Positions 9,512-18,555 are shown, numbered from the stretch's first letter. The stretch: 64,000 bases of DNA from Ulvibacterium sp965228935 (GCF_965228935.1 NZ_OZ245846.1:3844001-3908000); one strand, 5' to 3'. The notes: generated by a model not told the origin, from the sequence alone. Translations and numbers: made by a program.

Positions 9512-9934
9512 TTAACCCAAAAACTTGGCCTTCAACTCAGGGGTGGGTATCATACAGGCGTCTTTTCTACCAAACCAACGGTATCTATTTTTAGCTACAA
9601 AATCGTATACGATATTTCGTAACGAACTGGGAATCAAATTAAATACGTTTAGAAGTGTCCAGATGCCACCAAAGGATAGCCCTATATTTAACGCAGCATC
9701 GGATTTGGTGTAAAAAGCGACCCCAGGTTCAATTAGAATGATGGAATCTACCTTGGAAGTATCAATATTTCGCTCCGTGATTAGTTCTTGACCTATTTCG
9801 CTTTGCAGGGCCGCATAGCGAAATACATCTTTCTTGTCCCGCTTTATGATGAATTGAATAGAGCTGTTACACAGGTTGCAGACCCCATCAAAGAGAATAA
9901 CTTTTTTATCCTTTTCCACGGTACAAAGATACAT
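9512..9934 (-). CDS. DCC family (DUF393) thiol-disulfide oxidoreductase-like protein
   Basis: About 140 residues with the family-defining DGVCNLCNSS motif (DxxCxxC) close to the N-terminus, then ALQSEIGQEL, DSIILIEPG and a C-terminal YRWFGRKDACMIPTPE. DCC-family proteins are predicted thioredoxin-like redox proteins without a proven substrate. The start is uncertain: a TATCTTTG promoter -7 box (reverse strand, 9924-9931) overlaps the first codons, and an in-frame GTG at 9919 sits where transcription would begin, so the real protein may start there, five residues shorter. Confidence 0.85.
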   Translation of the reverse strand: MYLCTVEKDKKVILFDGVCNLCNSSIQFIIKRDKKDVFRYAALQSEIGQELITERNIDTSKVDSIILIEPGVAFYTKSDAALNIGLSFGGIWTLLNVFNLIPSSLRNIVYDFVAKNRYRWFGRKDACMIPTPELKAKFLG

Positions 9935-9958
9935 TAGGGAAAATAGGTAGGCTAAATT

Positions 9959-11845
9959 TTATAATGTATTTAAGAATGAGGTCAAATCCATTTCCTTATC
10001 AAGACCTAATTTCTTTTTCAGCCGGTATTTGGACTTAAGGATACTATCCGGTAATACGTTTAGGGTGGCAGCGATTTCCTTGGTGGTCAGGTTCATTCGC
10101 AAAAAGGCCGCCAAACGGATTTCCTTTTCGGAAATATCCGAAAACAATGTTTTCAGTTTTTGGTCAAAATCATTATGCACCTCGGCAAAATAGGTCTTAA
10201 AGACCTCCCAATCCTTATCTGAGGCATTTTCTCTTTTAAGTAGCATTACAATACGCCTGAATTCCACCTTAAAACGGTCCGGGTCGTTTTTTATATTTTG
10301 AAGGTTGCCGAGAAGTTCTTGGATAAAGGTGTTTTTTTGGACCAAATGCAAGGTTTGGCTAGCGAGCTCTTTCTTTTTATGGGCAATTTCCTGTCTGTAG
10401 ATCTGTTCTTGCTTTTCCCGTTCTATTCGGTTTTTCTTCATACGTTGGCGGAACCCAAAAAACAATAGACCGGAAACGGCAATAAAGGTAAACATGCCTC
10501 CCGCATAGAGCCCTTTGCTAAGTCTATCTACCTTAGCCATTTCGTTCAACGTATTGATTTCCTCTTCCTTCAATGCAATTTCTGCTTCCCTACGTTCAGT
10601 TTCATACAAGGTCTGCAACTCATCGATTTGTTTTGCCTTCTCTTTGGAGAATAAACTATCACTGATAACTCTCGATCTTTTAAAATCTTGGATGGCTTTC
10701 TGGAGGTCTCCATTTTCTTCATAGACCAAACCTCTTGTGTAAAGTGTATTTTGCAATTCATTGGAGATCCCAATTGAATCGGATAAACTTACGGCCTTAT
10801 CCAATAAAATGATTCCTTTCTGAAACCTTTTCGTAAGGGCATAGGCATGGCCAAGGTTGGACATGTCTGTAATCCAGTTGTTGGTTGCGGAAATTTCTTT
10901 TCCCTTAATAAATGCCTTTTCCAGATATTCTACGGCTTTTGGGTAGTCTTTTAAATTCAGGTACTCATTACCAATGTTACCATAGGCGATGATTTCTGAG
11001 GATGGGAAAGTGTAGGCCAAGGCCATTTTCAGGCTTTCCTGGTATTTTTTTATGGCGGCGGCGTGTTTTTTTTGGGAGGAGTGGACATTGCCTATATCCA
11101 CCAAGGTATTGGAAAGGAAATAATTATCCTCCAATCTCTTGTACACGGTAATGGCTTGTTCAAAGTAAGTGATGGCCTTTTCGTTGTTTGCCATTACACT
11201 ATGTAGCTTGCCCAGGTTCCTGAACAAATCTGCTTTATGATAAGTTCGGATGTCCAGGGAGTCATATATGGTCAAGGCTTTTTTATAGAGCTCCATGGCC
11301 TTGGGGTAATTGCCTAACTCGTAATAGTGCACTCCGTTATCACTGAGCGCCGAACCATACCTTAAATAGTCTCCCCCCACTACATTTATTTTTGCAACGC
11401 TGTCCATTAAGCGGATAGCGTCCAGGTAATTCCCATTATGTGCCTTCAAGATGGACAAATTTTTCAGCGTACTGGATACAAAGGAATCGTCATTTAGTAT
11501 TTTTGATTGCTTTAGGGTTTTATTAAAATAGTATTCGGCCGAATCCATTTCCTGTAGATTGAAATAATGGTATCCCAAATTAAAATCACCCTGAAGTATG
11601 CCTTTTGCATACTCGGTATCCTTGGAGATTTTACGCATCTTTAGAATAAAGGTCTTCGCCTTTTCCGAATCATTGTAAATCAAAAGATCAATGATATCAT
11701 CAAGAATATCTACTTGTTGGACTACAGTTTGGGAACTTTCATACAACTTTACAAGACTGTCCACCTTTATCTGGTTTCTTCCCTGTCCTGGACAAGTCCA
11801 AAATGAAAATAGGGCAATGAGGCTGCCTATAAGCTTTGTTTGCAT
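9959..11845 (-). CDS. Membrane TPR protein with C-terminal LuxR-type HTH (regulator 1)
   Basis: A 628-residue protein: N-terminal signal sequence (LIGSLIALFSFWTCPGQG), a long array of tetratricopeptide repeats (for example GNYPKAMELYKKALTIYD and AITYFEQAITVYKRL), one membrane helix (GGMFTFIAVSGLLFFGF, about residues 445-465), a charged coiled coil, and a C-terminal helix-turn-helix with LTTKEIAATLNVLPDSILKS like LuxR/sigma-4 DNA-binding domains. This predicts periplasmic sensing by TPRs and DNA binding in the cytoplasm from a membrane anchor. It is paralogous to the gene at 12319-14214, almost identical over the membrane helix and HTH and diverged over the TPRs. A tandem TGTCCATGG box lies 56 bases upstream. 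Confidence 0.88.
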   Translation of the reverse strand: MQTKLIGSLIALFSFWTCPGQGRNQIKVDSLVKLYESSQTVVQQVDILDDIIDLLIYNDSEKAKTFILKMRKISKDTEYAKGILQGDFNLGYHYFNLQEMDSAEYYFNKTLKQSKILNDDSFVSSTLKNLSILKAHNGNYLDAIRLMDSVAKINVVGGDYLRYGSALSDNGVHYYELGNYPKAMELYKKALTIYDSLDIRTYHKADLFRNLGKLHSVMANNEKAITYFEQAITVYKRLEDNYFLSNTLVDIGNVHSSQKKHAAAIKKYQESLKMALAYTFPSSEIIAYGNIGNEYLNLKDYPKAVEYLEKAFIKGKEISATNNWITDMSNLGHAYALTKRFQKGIILLDKAVSLSDSIGISNELQNTLYTRGLVYEENGDLQKAIQDFKRSRVISDSLFSKEKAKQIDELQTLYETERREAEIALKEEEINTLNEMAKVDRLSKGLYAGGMFTFIAVSGLLFFGFRQRMKKNRIEREKQEQIYRQEIAHKKKELASQTLHLVQKNTFIQELLGNLQNIKNDPDRFKVEFRRIVMLLKRENASDKDWEVFKTYFAEVHNDFDQKLKTLFSDISEKEIRLAAFLRMNLTTKEIAATLNVLPDSILKSKYRLKKKLGLDKEMDLTSFLNTL

Positions 11846-11900
11846 AAACGATGGTAATGAGATATTCCAATTTACCTCCGTTCAATGGGTAAACGTTCCC

Positions 11901-11920
11901 TGTCCATGGTTTGTCCATGG
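11901..11920. promoter_or_regulatory. Tandem TGTCCATGG box upstream of regulator 1
   Basis: TGTCCATGG occurs at 11901-11909 and again at 11912-11920, an 11-base step, i.e. about one helical turn. The same two-part box stands upstream of regulator 2 and of the cytolysin-like gene. A further single half-site, TGTCCATG, begins at 12010. Confidence 0.65.
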
Positions 11921-12113
11921 GTTCTGGAAACCTCTTTCTTTAACCAATATAGGTAAAGTGTTGTTTATTAGTCGATTAACACTTTTGGTTAAAACATAGG
12001 GCTTTGCGTTGTCCATGTGGAAAAAGTAATTAAAATTAATCCAAACTTCAATACACATGGATTCATAAAGGCTTGGCGCGGATTCTTGAACAATTTCTAA
12101 CAACCAAAGGAGC

Positions 12114-12303
12114 ATGAAAACAATTTCACTGATTTTGGGCAGACCATTTCGGGCATTGTTTTTTGGAACATTGACTCGCCTCGGCAATAGTGATTAAAAA
12201 GAGTATGTTGAGAAGAAGTAACCTGGTTTGTAGTGCCATTATCAACGGCATTGGATTGTATCTACCGGTAATTGAATCCTCCAATTCCGGTAATAAAGCA
12301 TGA
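12114..12303 (+). other. Two short ORFs in the 473-base gap between the regulators; possible gene remnant or small peptides
   Basis: The gap 11846-12318 contains no normal gene. On the plus strand ATG 12114 to TAA 12197 encodes 27 residues beginning MKTISLILG, preceded by AAAGGAGC; ATG 12205 to TGA 12303 encodes 32 residues. The position, divergent from regulator 1, mirrors the cytolysin gene divergent from regulator 2, and a TGTCCATG half-site lies about 100 bases upstream. It could be the decayed partner gene of a duplicated module, or simply non-coding. Confidence 0.25.
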
Positions 12304-12318
12304 ATAGGGTTTTGTAAT

Positions 12319-14214
12319 TCAAATGGTGTTCAAAAAGCTGGTCAAATCCGTTTCCTTATCCAATCCCAGCTTCTTCTTTAACCGGTATTTGGATTTGAGG
12401 ATACTGTCCGGCAACACATTGAGGGTCGCGGCGATTTCCTTGGTGGTCAGGTTCATCCGTAAAAAGGCGGCCAATCGGATTTCTTTTTCTGAAATATCGC
12501 TGTACAAGGTCTTTAGCTTTTGGTCAAAGTCGTTGTGAACCTCTGAAAAATAAGTCTTGAATACCTCCCAGTCCTTGTCCGAGGCATTTTCCTTCCTAAG
12601 TAACATCATGATTCGTCGGAATTCCATTTTAAACTTCTCCGGGGAATATCGGATGTTTTCCAGGTTTTCCAATAACTCCTGAATAAAGGTGTTCTTTTGC
12701 ACAAGATGCAAGGTCTGGCTGGCCAGTTCCTTTTGTTTATGCTCTATCTCCCTTTGGTAGATTTCTTCTTGTTTTTCGCGTGCTATTTTATTCTTTTTCA
12801 TCCGTTGCCGAAAGCCAAAGAACAACAATCCCGAAACGGCTACGAAGGTGAACATTCCCCCTGCATAAAGCCCCTTGGTCAATCGGTCGACCTTTACCTT
12901 CTCATTTAAAGTGTTTATTTCTTCCTTTTGCAGGGCTATTTCGGCTTCCTTCTTTTCGGTTTCGTAGGCGGTTTGAAGCTCACTGATTTGCTTCGCCTTT
13001 TGGGTGGAGAATAAACTGTCTTTTATAACCTGGGATGCTCTAATATCAACCAAAGCGGATTGTGGTTCCCCTTTTTGCTCAGAGTTGAATGCTCTATAAT
13101 CCAAGGCATTAAGGAGCTCATTACCGATTTCCCCTTTTTTAGCAAGTGAGATGGATTCATTTAGATATTCTTCCGCTATAGAGAATTCTTTTTTGTACGT
13201 AAAAGAGTTGCCAATGTGGTACAAATAGATAACCTCATTAATATCCGAAAGTTCTTGTCGATCATACGCTAGACATTTTTTGAGATTTTCAATGGCCATA
13301 TCATATTCTCCTAGGTTTTTGTAAGCTATTCCAATGTTTCCATAAGAAATAATGGATACGGAATTGTTTTTGCTTAATTGGCTAATCTCCAATCCCTTTT
13401 TATGGAATTCAAGCGCCTTGTTTTCATCTCCTAGATCTGAATGAACGCTTCCCATGTCCGTAAAGGTGGAAGCGGCGTATACATAATCCTCTATTTCCAA
13501 ATAAGTTTCAAGGGCTTGCCCAAAATAGTCCAGTGCCTGCTTTTGGTTTCCCTGTCTGGTGTTTAGTTTTCCAATGTTGCGAAGTACATCGGCTTTTCTA
13601 TAAGGTTCGCGCGGAATGGTATCCAAAATTTTCAACGCCTTTCGATAACCCTGCATGGCCTTTAGGTAATCCCCTTTATCGTAATAGTGGGCAGCGGAGT
13701 TGTTGATCGAAACGCCATAGTTGAGATAATCCCCCTGATCTAAATATATTCCGGCGACAGAGTCCATGAGTCTTATTGCCGAGGTATAATCCCCATTGTG
13801 CCCTTGAACCAGTGAAAGTTTGGAAAGTGCCTCTACCACACCAACTTTTTTATTTTTTTGCTTTGCTAGATTCAAAGTCCTGTTCAGGTGAAATGATGCG
13901 GAATCCATCTTTTCGATGCTATAGTAGTAGTAACCAAGGTTCAATTGACCCAAAATTATGCCTGTATCATAATTCTCCCTATCTGAAACGGAAACTAATT
14001 CTTGAATGTAAGCTTTTGCCTTGTCCGTGTCATTATAGATGTAACTGTCTATTAGGGATTCCAACAAGTCCACCTTTGTTTCAATTTTGTTTGCGGAATT
14101 GTAGATAGAATGCAGACTATCCGCCTTTTTTTGGATTTGGCCTTGGACTTTGATTAGTGAAAGAGCGATAACGAATATCCAAATAGGTAGTTTGGTCATG
14201 GTAGAGCTATACAT
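12319..14214 (-). CDS. Membrane TPR protein with C-terminal LuxR-type HTH (regulator 2)
   Basis: A 631-residue paralogue of regulator 1 with the same plan: signal sequence (PIWIFVIALSLIKVQGQ), TPR array (GDYLKAMQGYRKALKILD, QALDYFGQALETYLEI, YDMAIENLKKCLAYDR), membrane helix GGMFTFVAVSGLLFFGF, coiled coil and C-terminal HTH with LTTKEIAATLNVLPDSILKS. The DNA-binding segment is the same in both, so they should see the same operator, whereas the sensor TPRs differ. Two in-frame starts are possible, ATG 14214 and ATG 14199; the second puts the signal peptide nearer the start. It is divergent from the cytolysin-like gene and carries its own TGTCCAT tandem box upstream. Confidence 0.88.
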   Translation of the reverse strand: MYSSTMTKLPIWIFVIALSLIKVQGQIQKKADSLHSIYNSANKIETKVDLLESLIDSYIYNDTDKAKAYIQELVSVSDRENYDTGIILGQLNLGYYYYSIEKMDSASFHLNRTLNLAKQKNKKVGVVEALSKLSLVQGHNGDYTSAIRLMDSVAGIYLDQGDYLNYGVSINNSAAHYYDKGDYLKAMQGYRKALKILDTIPREPYRKADVLRNIGKLNTRQGNQKQALDYFGQALETYLEIEDYVYAASTFTDMGSVHSDLGDENKALEFHKKGLEISQLSKNNSVSIISYGNIGIAYKNLGEYDMAIENLKKCLAYDRQELSDINEVIYLYHIGNSFTYKKEFSIAEEYLNESISLAKKGEIGNELLNALDYRAFNSEQKGEPQSALVDIRASQVIKDSLFSTQKAKQISELQTAYETEKKEAEIALQKEEINTLNEKVKVDRLTKGLYAGGMFTFVAVSGLLFFGFRQRMKKNKIAREKQEEIYQREIEHKQKELASQTLHLVQKNTFIQELLENLENIRYSPEKFKMEFRRIMMLLRKENASDKDWEVFKTYFSEVHNDFDQKLKTLYSDISEKEIRLAAFLRMNLTTKEIAATLNVLPDSILKSKYRLKKKLGLDKETDLTSFLNTI

Positions 14215-14283
14215 ATTGGTTTGTTCTAAGTTACTTAATTAATGTAGTACGATAAAACACCAACCCAGATCAAAAAAGGACAT

Positions 14284-14303
14284 TGTCCATACTTTGTCCA
14301 TGC
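14284..14303. promoter_or_regulatory. Tandem TGTCCAT box upstream of regulator 2
   Basis: TGTCCAT at 14284-14290 and TGTCCATGC at 14295-14303, again stepped by 11 bases. Relative to regulator 2 it lies about 70 bases before the start codon and about 10 bases upstream of a candidate -33 TTG (reverse strand, 14271-14273). Confidence 0.6.
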
Positions 14304-14427
14304 TTTTAGTAACGCCGTATGTTCTTGAAATTTTTATAAATACTTGATATTCAAATTTTTAAATATAAAAATCTAAAAACCAAAAAATGGCCTGTCTATG
14401 TAGGAAATACCGGAACACGGGAATGAA

Positions 14428-14447
14428 TGTCCATGGTTTGTCCATGG
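14428..14447. promoter_or_regulatory. Tandem TGTCCATGG box upstream of the cytolysin-like gene
   Basis: TGTCCATGG at 14428-14436 and 14439-14447, stepped by 11 bases and identical over 20 bases to the box at 11901. The second half extends to the perfect 12-base palindrome TGTCCATGGACA (14439-14450). It ends seven bases before a candidate -33 element, the usual position for an activator site. Confidence 0.68.
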
Positions 14448-14453
14448 ACAAAA

Positions 14454-14486
14454 TTGGGTATGAGGTTGATTTGGAGCTAGTTTCGA
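14454..14486 (+). promoter_or_regulatory. Candidate promoter of the cytolysin-like gene
   Basis: TTG at 14454-14456, a 22-base spacer and TAGTTTCG at 14479-14486, one base off the TAnnTTTG consensus. A weak -7 box next to a tandem activator-type box fits a promoter that needs activation. The start codon is at 14516. Confidence 0.4.
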
Positions 14487-14515
14487 GTTGTTGAATCCTT
14501 AAAAACCAAAAAGTT

Positions 14516-16126
14516 ATGAAAACAACGATTTCAAAAATGAAAATGGCGACCCTGTTACTTTTGGCCTCAATGTGCTGCCTTGTGATTTCCTGTAGTAAAG
14601 ATGAAGCTCCCGTAGATCCACCACCTGCAGAAGGTGGAGGTGAGAACAATGGTGGGGAAAATCCTGGAGAAGGAGAAGATGAAAACAACCTGGAGGACAT
14701 AAATGCAGTAATCGCTAGTCTTACCTATGATGCCGATGTACTCCTGAATGTTCAAAATACGGGGTCTTTAGTTCCAGACCGGGAGGAAACGGGTAGCAGG
14801 AACGACAATCAAGGCCCGACCGAAGGTTGGGTAACCGAATGCAGGATTAAGGACTATAACTTGGAATCCAATTTTGATGATGTAGCCATCTTACGGCCCA
14901 CAAACGGTGTAATCTTTCCCGGTGCACTGGTCATTGGAAACGACGGTATGCTGGATGGCGCCCCGGATCCCTTGACCCTGGATAGGTCCGCGGTAACGCT
15001 AAGTCTAGATCTTCCCGGTATTGGGGAGCAGGGGACTATAGTTGTTGAAAACCCCACGAATTCCTCAGTACAATCCAATATTGACAATGCTTTGGAATGG
15101 TGGAATGCCAACGCCTATCAAGAAGGGTATGTGAACGCTGCTAATTCTTCCTACCAGGCAACTACATCCTACTCTTCAAAACAGTTTAGTCTGGATGTGG
15201 GACTAAATGTGGAATGGGCCAGTGGTTCCTTGGCATCGCAGTTCGAGTTTGAAAGCAATAGAACGGAGCGGACTGCGGCCATTGTATTTAAACAGGTATT
15301 TTATACGGTAACCTTGGATACACCAAGTTCAGCGGCAAGCGTATTTGCTCCAGAGGTCACCAAAGAACAGGCAGAGGCGGCCTTTGATTCGGATACACCA
15401 CCTGCCTATGTAAGTTCCGTTTCCTACGGAAGGGTCATCATGGTCCGTATGCAGACCACGGAGGAGGACACTTCGATTGAATTGGATGCCGTATTGGAAT
15501 ATGCAGGCGGGTATCGCGCTGCCGGCTCCTTGGAATCCAAATATGATGAAATCCTTAAGAACTCTAGTGTTACGGTAGTTACCATTGGCGGAAATGCGGA
15601 GGCGGCCTCAGAAGCGATCAGTCTGGCCGATATTAACACAGGTTTTGGCGCCCTGAACAGTGTCATAACCGGTGGAAATGCCGTATATAGCAGAAATAAT
15701 CCGGGCGTTCCGATCGCGTATACGATCCGGTATCTAAAGGACAATACTTTGGCGAAAATGGGCTATACTACTGATTATACCGTGGAGAAATGCGGTTCGT
15801 TCAGATTTAAGCATAAAAATATTGTTGTCGAAAATGAGTCCAATTACGATACCCGTTTCCGTTTTATTTACAAGCTGGCAGGGACCAGTGGCGAGTTGCA
15901 AACCGGTTTCGTTGAGGTAAACAATGATAAGCGTGTAAGCGGAAGCCCCCCGGATGGTGCATACGACGTACTGGTTCAGTTTGATCTTCAGAACGCCCTG
16001 TTCCAATGGGATAGGATGGGGGAATTTGACCTAGGTTACATCAGAAACGAGGAAGACTTTAGGGTTTTCTGCTCCGAACGTGATTTCATTGGCTTTTGCA
16101 AAACCATTTCCGTAGAGCCCAACTAA
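14516..16126 (+). CDS. Thiol-activated cytolysin-like (CDC-like) lipoprotein
   Basis: A 536-residue SPII lipoprotein (LLLASMCCLVISCSKD, lipid Cys near 26) with a Gly/Glu/Pro/Asn linker, then a body resembling cholesterol-dependent cytolysins: VIFPGALVIGNDGMLDG, LSLDLPGIG, VSSVSYGRVIMVRMQTTEE and SIELDAVLEY follow the order of CDC domains 1-3. The C-terminal part, where CDC domain 4 lies, has no Trp-rich undecapeptide (ECTGLAWEWWR in classic CDCs); instead it carries FCSERDFIGFCK, a possible disulfide pair. It may therefore be a surface CDC-like pore former that does not bind cholesterol. It is divergent from regulator 2 with a tandem regulator box in the shared upstream region. Confidence 0.85.
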   Translation: MKTTISKMKMATLLLLASMCCLVISCSKDEAPVDPPPAEGGGENNGGENPGEGEDENNLEDINAVIASLTYDADVLLNVQNTGSLVPDREETGSRNDNQGPTEGWVTECRIKDYNLESNFDDVAILRPTNGVIFPGALVIGNDGMLDGAPDPLTLDRSAVTLSLDLPGIGEQGTIVVENPTNSSVQSNIDNALEWWNANAYQEGYVNAANSSYQATTSYSSKQFSLDVGLNVEWASGSLASQFEFESNRTERTAAIVFKQVFYTVTLDTPSSAASVFAPEVTKEQAEAAFDSDTPPAYVSSVSYGRVIMVRMQTTEEDTSIELDAVLEYAGGYRAAGSLESKYDEILKNSSVTVVTIGGNAEAASEAISLADINTGFGALNSVITGGNAVYSRNNPGVPIAYTIRYLKDNTLAKMGYTTDYTVEKCGSFRFKHKNIVVENESNYDTRFRFIYKLAGTSGELQTGFVEVNNDKRVSGSPPDGAYDVLVQFDLQNALFQWDRMGEFDLGYIRNEEDFRVFCSERDFIGFCKTISVEPN

Positions 16127-16168
16127 AATAATCCATTAGCTATCCCATTCATTTACAGTCGGTATCTA

Positions 16169-16189
16169 AAGTTGTGGATTCAACAACTT
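16169..16189. terminator. Weak hairpin between convergent genes
   Basis: AAGTTGT (16169-16175) pairs with ACAACTT (16183-16189) over a seven-base loop, between the ends of the cytolysin-like gene and mutS2. A T-run follows only some 12 bases later, so its role as a terminator is doubtful. Confidence 0.3.
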
Positions 16190-16236
16190 GGGTATCGGCT
16201 GTTTTTTCAGGGCGATTACCAATTATGGAAAAGGCA

Positions 16237-18408
16237 TTACTTTTTGCTCGGGACCAATTCCAACTGATCCACGCTAACATTGGTGGTAAAAACGCCATAG
16301 TTGACCACGGCCTTGTTCTTTTCCAGTTTATCGATGCTTCCCACGGCCTTTCCATCTTGCATCCGAACACGGTCCCCGATCTTAAAAACAGGTCTTGGTT
16401 TGTTCTTTTCCTGTTGTACGGTTCTTTTTCTTTCTACCTTCTTTTTTGCTCGGATGACTTGGACCTCCTTTTGTACTTCTTGGGCGATCTGAGCCTTCTT
16501 GGTGCGTTCCGCTTTGGCCTCCCGTGCGGATTTTTTCTTGCGCTTGCTGTTCTCCGTCTCCACGATTTGCAGTAGTTCAGATACCAATGGCCTTTTTTTC
16601 TTATCATGGAAATAGCGGTCGGCAGCTTTGTTGACCTTATTGCCCAATTGGATCATCCGTTGGTCGTGGTCGTAGAGTTCCTGGTAGTTTTCCAACTTGG
16701 ATTTGATTTTCGCGTTCAGTTTTTCCAATCGGGCTGCCTCCTGCCTTGCCTTGGACTCCTCTTCCTGTAACCTGGAGCCCGTTTTAGCCATTTTGCTGCG
16801 TTCTTTTTGTAGTTTGGCTATGGTAGCATCAAAACGTACTTTACCGCGCTCTATCTTCTTCTTGGCCTTGTTGATAAGGCTATATGGAATACCATTTTTC
16901 TGGGCCACTTCAAAGGTAAACGAACTACCGGCCTCCCCAAGAACCAATTGAAAGGTAGGTTCCAAGGTTCTCCCGTCAAAAAGCATGTTGGCGTTGGTGG
17001 CATGGGGCAACTCATTGGCCAATGCCTTTAGGTTGGCATAATGGGTCGTAATGACGCCATAGGCCTTTCGCTCATAAAAGACCTCTAGAAAGGCCTCCGC
17101 CAAGGCACCACCCAATTCGGGATCGCTTCCGGTACCGAACTCATCGATAAGAAATAACGTATTCCCATCGCACTGTCGTAGGAATCGGTTCATGTTTTTG
17201 AGCCGATAACTGTATGTACTTAAATGATTTTCAATGGATTGGTTATCGCCAATATCTGTAAGCACTTGGTCAAAAAGGCAGACAGAGCTACGTTCATGCA
17301 CGGGAATCAACAATCCGCTTTGAAGCATGATCTGAAGTAGCCCAATGGTCTTGAGCGTTATGCTTTTCCCTCCCGCATTGGGTCCGGATATCACGATGAT
17401 ACGGTTTTCCGGATGTAGCTCAATGGTCTGTGGCCAAGTCTTTTCGCCCTTGCGTTTGTTGGCCAAATAGAGTAGGGGATGATAGGCTTCCCGTAGAAAC
17501 AGGCGACGGCCCTCATTGATTTCTGGCATCAACGCATTGATTTCCGAGGCATATTTGGCCTTGGCGGCCGTAACGTCCATGAAGGCCAAAAACTCCTGAT
17601 ATTCTAACAATAACGGGGCAAAGGGCCGGATAACATCGGTCAATTCCTTTAAAATCCGCTGCACCTCTTCCTTTTCATCAAATTCCAGATTGTTTAGTTC
17701 CCGACTGTACCGTAGTGTGGCCTCAGGTTCTATATACATAATGCTTCCGGTTTTGGAAGTGCCCATAACCGTACCCTTTATTTTCCTTCGGTACATCGCC
17801 TTTACGGCAAGCACACGCCGATTCTCGACAACCGACTCCCGGATTTCATCGAGATAATCCGACCCTTGATAGGCGTGTAAGGCCGATGCGAAACTTTGAC
17901 TTATTTTTCCCTTCACCTGTAGTATTTCACGGCGTATTCGAAAAAGTGCCTCGGAAGCCTTGTCCTTGATTTCTCCAAAACGATCGATGACTGCATCAAT
18001 GGCAACCGGAATCTCCGTATTCGACTCAATTTCATGGGATTTGGCAAAAAGCAGGGGGTAATATTCCTTGAATTTACCGAGGAATTTCTTTTGCCCCATT
18101 ACCGTATTGCAAAGGGAACCCATTCTCCGAAATCCATTGATTTCAAGGGCGGTATTTTCTATTTGAAGTAGCTTTAGATCTCCATCAATGGAATCAAAAC
18201 CATGATTGGGAATGCGGTTGTCACTGATCAACGAGGAAACGTATTCCGAAGTCTGGCCCAAAGCGTCCAGTATGCTTGCTCTATCGGATAACGGCATAAG
18301 GGACAATGCCCGCTCCTTGCCCAATTCCGTTGTGCAACGGGCAGAGACTTGCCCCAATACCATGGGCAATTCAAGATCCTGAATTACTTTTTTCAAGGTG
18401 TTGTCCAT
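16237..18408 (-). CDS. MutS2-type ATPase lacking the Smr domain
   Basis: A protein of about 723 residues of the MutS2 family. It has the core and clamp regions, the Walker A GPNAGGKSITLKTIG (about residues 340-355), DEFGTGSDPELGGALAEAF (Walker B) and a long coiled coil, then a Lys/Arg-rich stretch and a small beta domain ending in LELVPSK. Canonical MutS2 ends in an Smr endonuclease domain; none is present here. MutS2 proteins act in suppression of recombination or in rescue of collided ribosomes. The start is set at ATG 18408 (MDNTLKKVIQ), because the upstream alternative is a TTG at 18432 lying in a TACCTTTG promoter box (reverse strand, 18430-18437). Confidence 0.9.
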   Translation of the reverse strand: MDNTLKKVIQDLELPMVLGQVSARCTTELGKERALSLMPLSDRASILDALGQTSEYVSSLISDNRIPNHGFDSIDGDLKLLQIENTALEINGFRRMGSLCNTVMGQKKFLGKFKEYYPLLFAKSHEIESNTEIPVAIDAVIDRFGEIKDKASEALFRIRREILQVKGKISQSFASALHAYQGSDYLDEIRESVVENRRVLAVKAMYRRKIKGTVMGTSKTGSIMYIEPEATLRYSRELNNLEFDEKEEVQRILKELTDVIRPFAPLLLEYQEFLAFMDVTAAKAKYASEINALMPEINEGRRLFLREAYHPLLYLANKRKGEKTWPQTIELHPENRIIVISGPNAGGKSITLKTIGLLQIMLQSGLLIPVHERSSVCLFDQVLTDIGDNQSIENHLSTYSYRLKNMNRFLRQCDGNTLFLIDEFGTGSDPELGGALAEAFLEVFYERKAYGVITTHYANLKALANELPHATNANMLFDGRTLEPTFQLVLGEAGSSFTFEVAQKNGIPYSLINKAKKKIERGKVRFDATIAKLQKERSKMAKTGSRLQEEESKARQEAARLEKLNAKIKSKLENYQELYDHDQRMIQLGNKVNKAADRYFHDKKKRPLVSELLQIVETENSKRKKKSAREAKAERTKKAQIAQEVQKEVQVIRAKKKVERKRTVQQEKNKPRPVFKIGDRVRMQDGKAVGSIDKLEKNKAVVNYGVFTTNVSVDQLELVPSKK

Positions 18409-18555
18409 CTTGGTTTTTTTGACCGATGGCAAAGGTACGGATTGCCAATCATTTGAAAAACTGTGTGCAAGGGCAATATTTTGGGGTATTTTGAAGTTTT
18501 AGAACAAACCAAATGTCTGCCGATAATGAAGGTAGGCATAAATCGAATCGTCCCA

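Noticed and set aside
11882..12187. A 101-residue reverse-strand open frame between the two regulators
   Set aside because: It covers the TGTCCATGG box and the composition is not protein-like; it is more simply the shadow of a regulatory gap.
14359..14700. A Ser/Pro-rich reverse-strand frame across the start of the cytolysin-like gene
   Set aside because: Its composition is the complement of the Gly/Glu-rich linker of the real gene.
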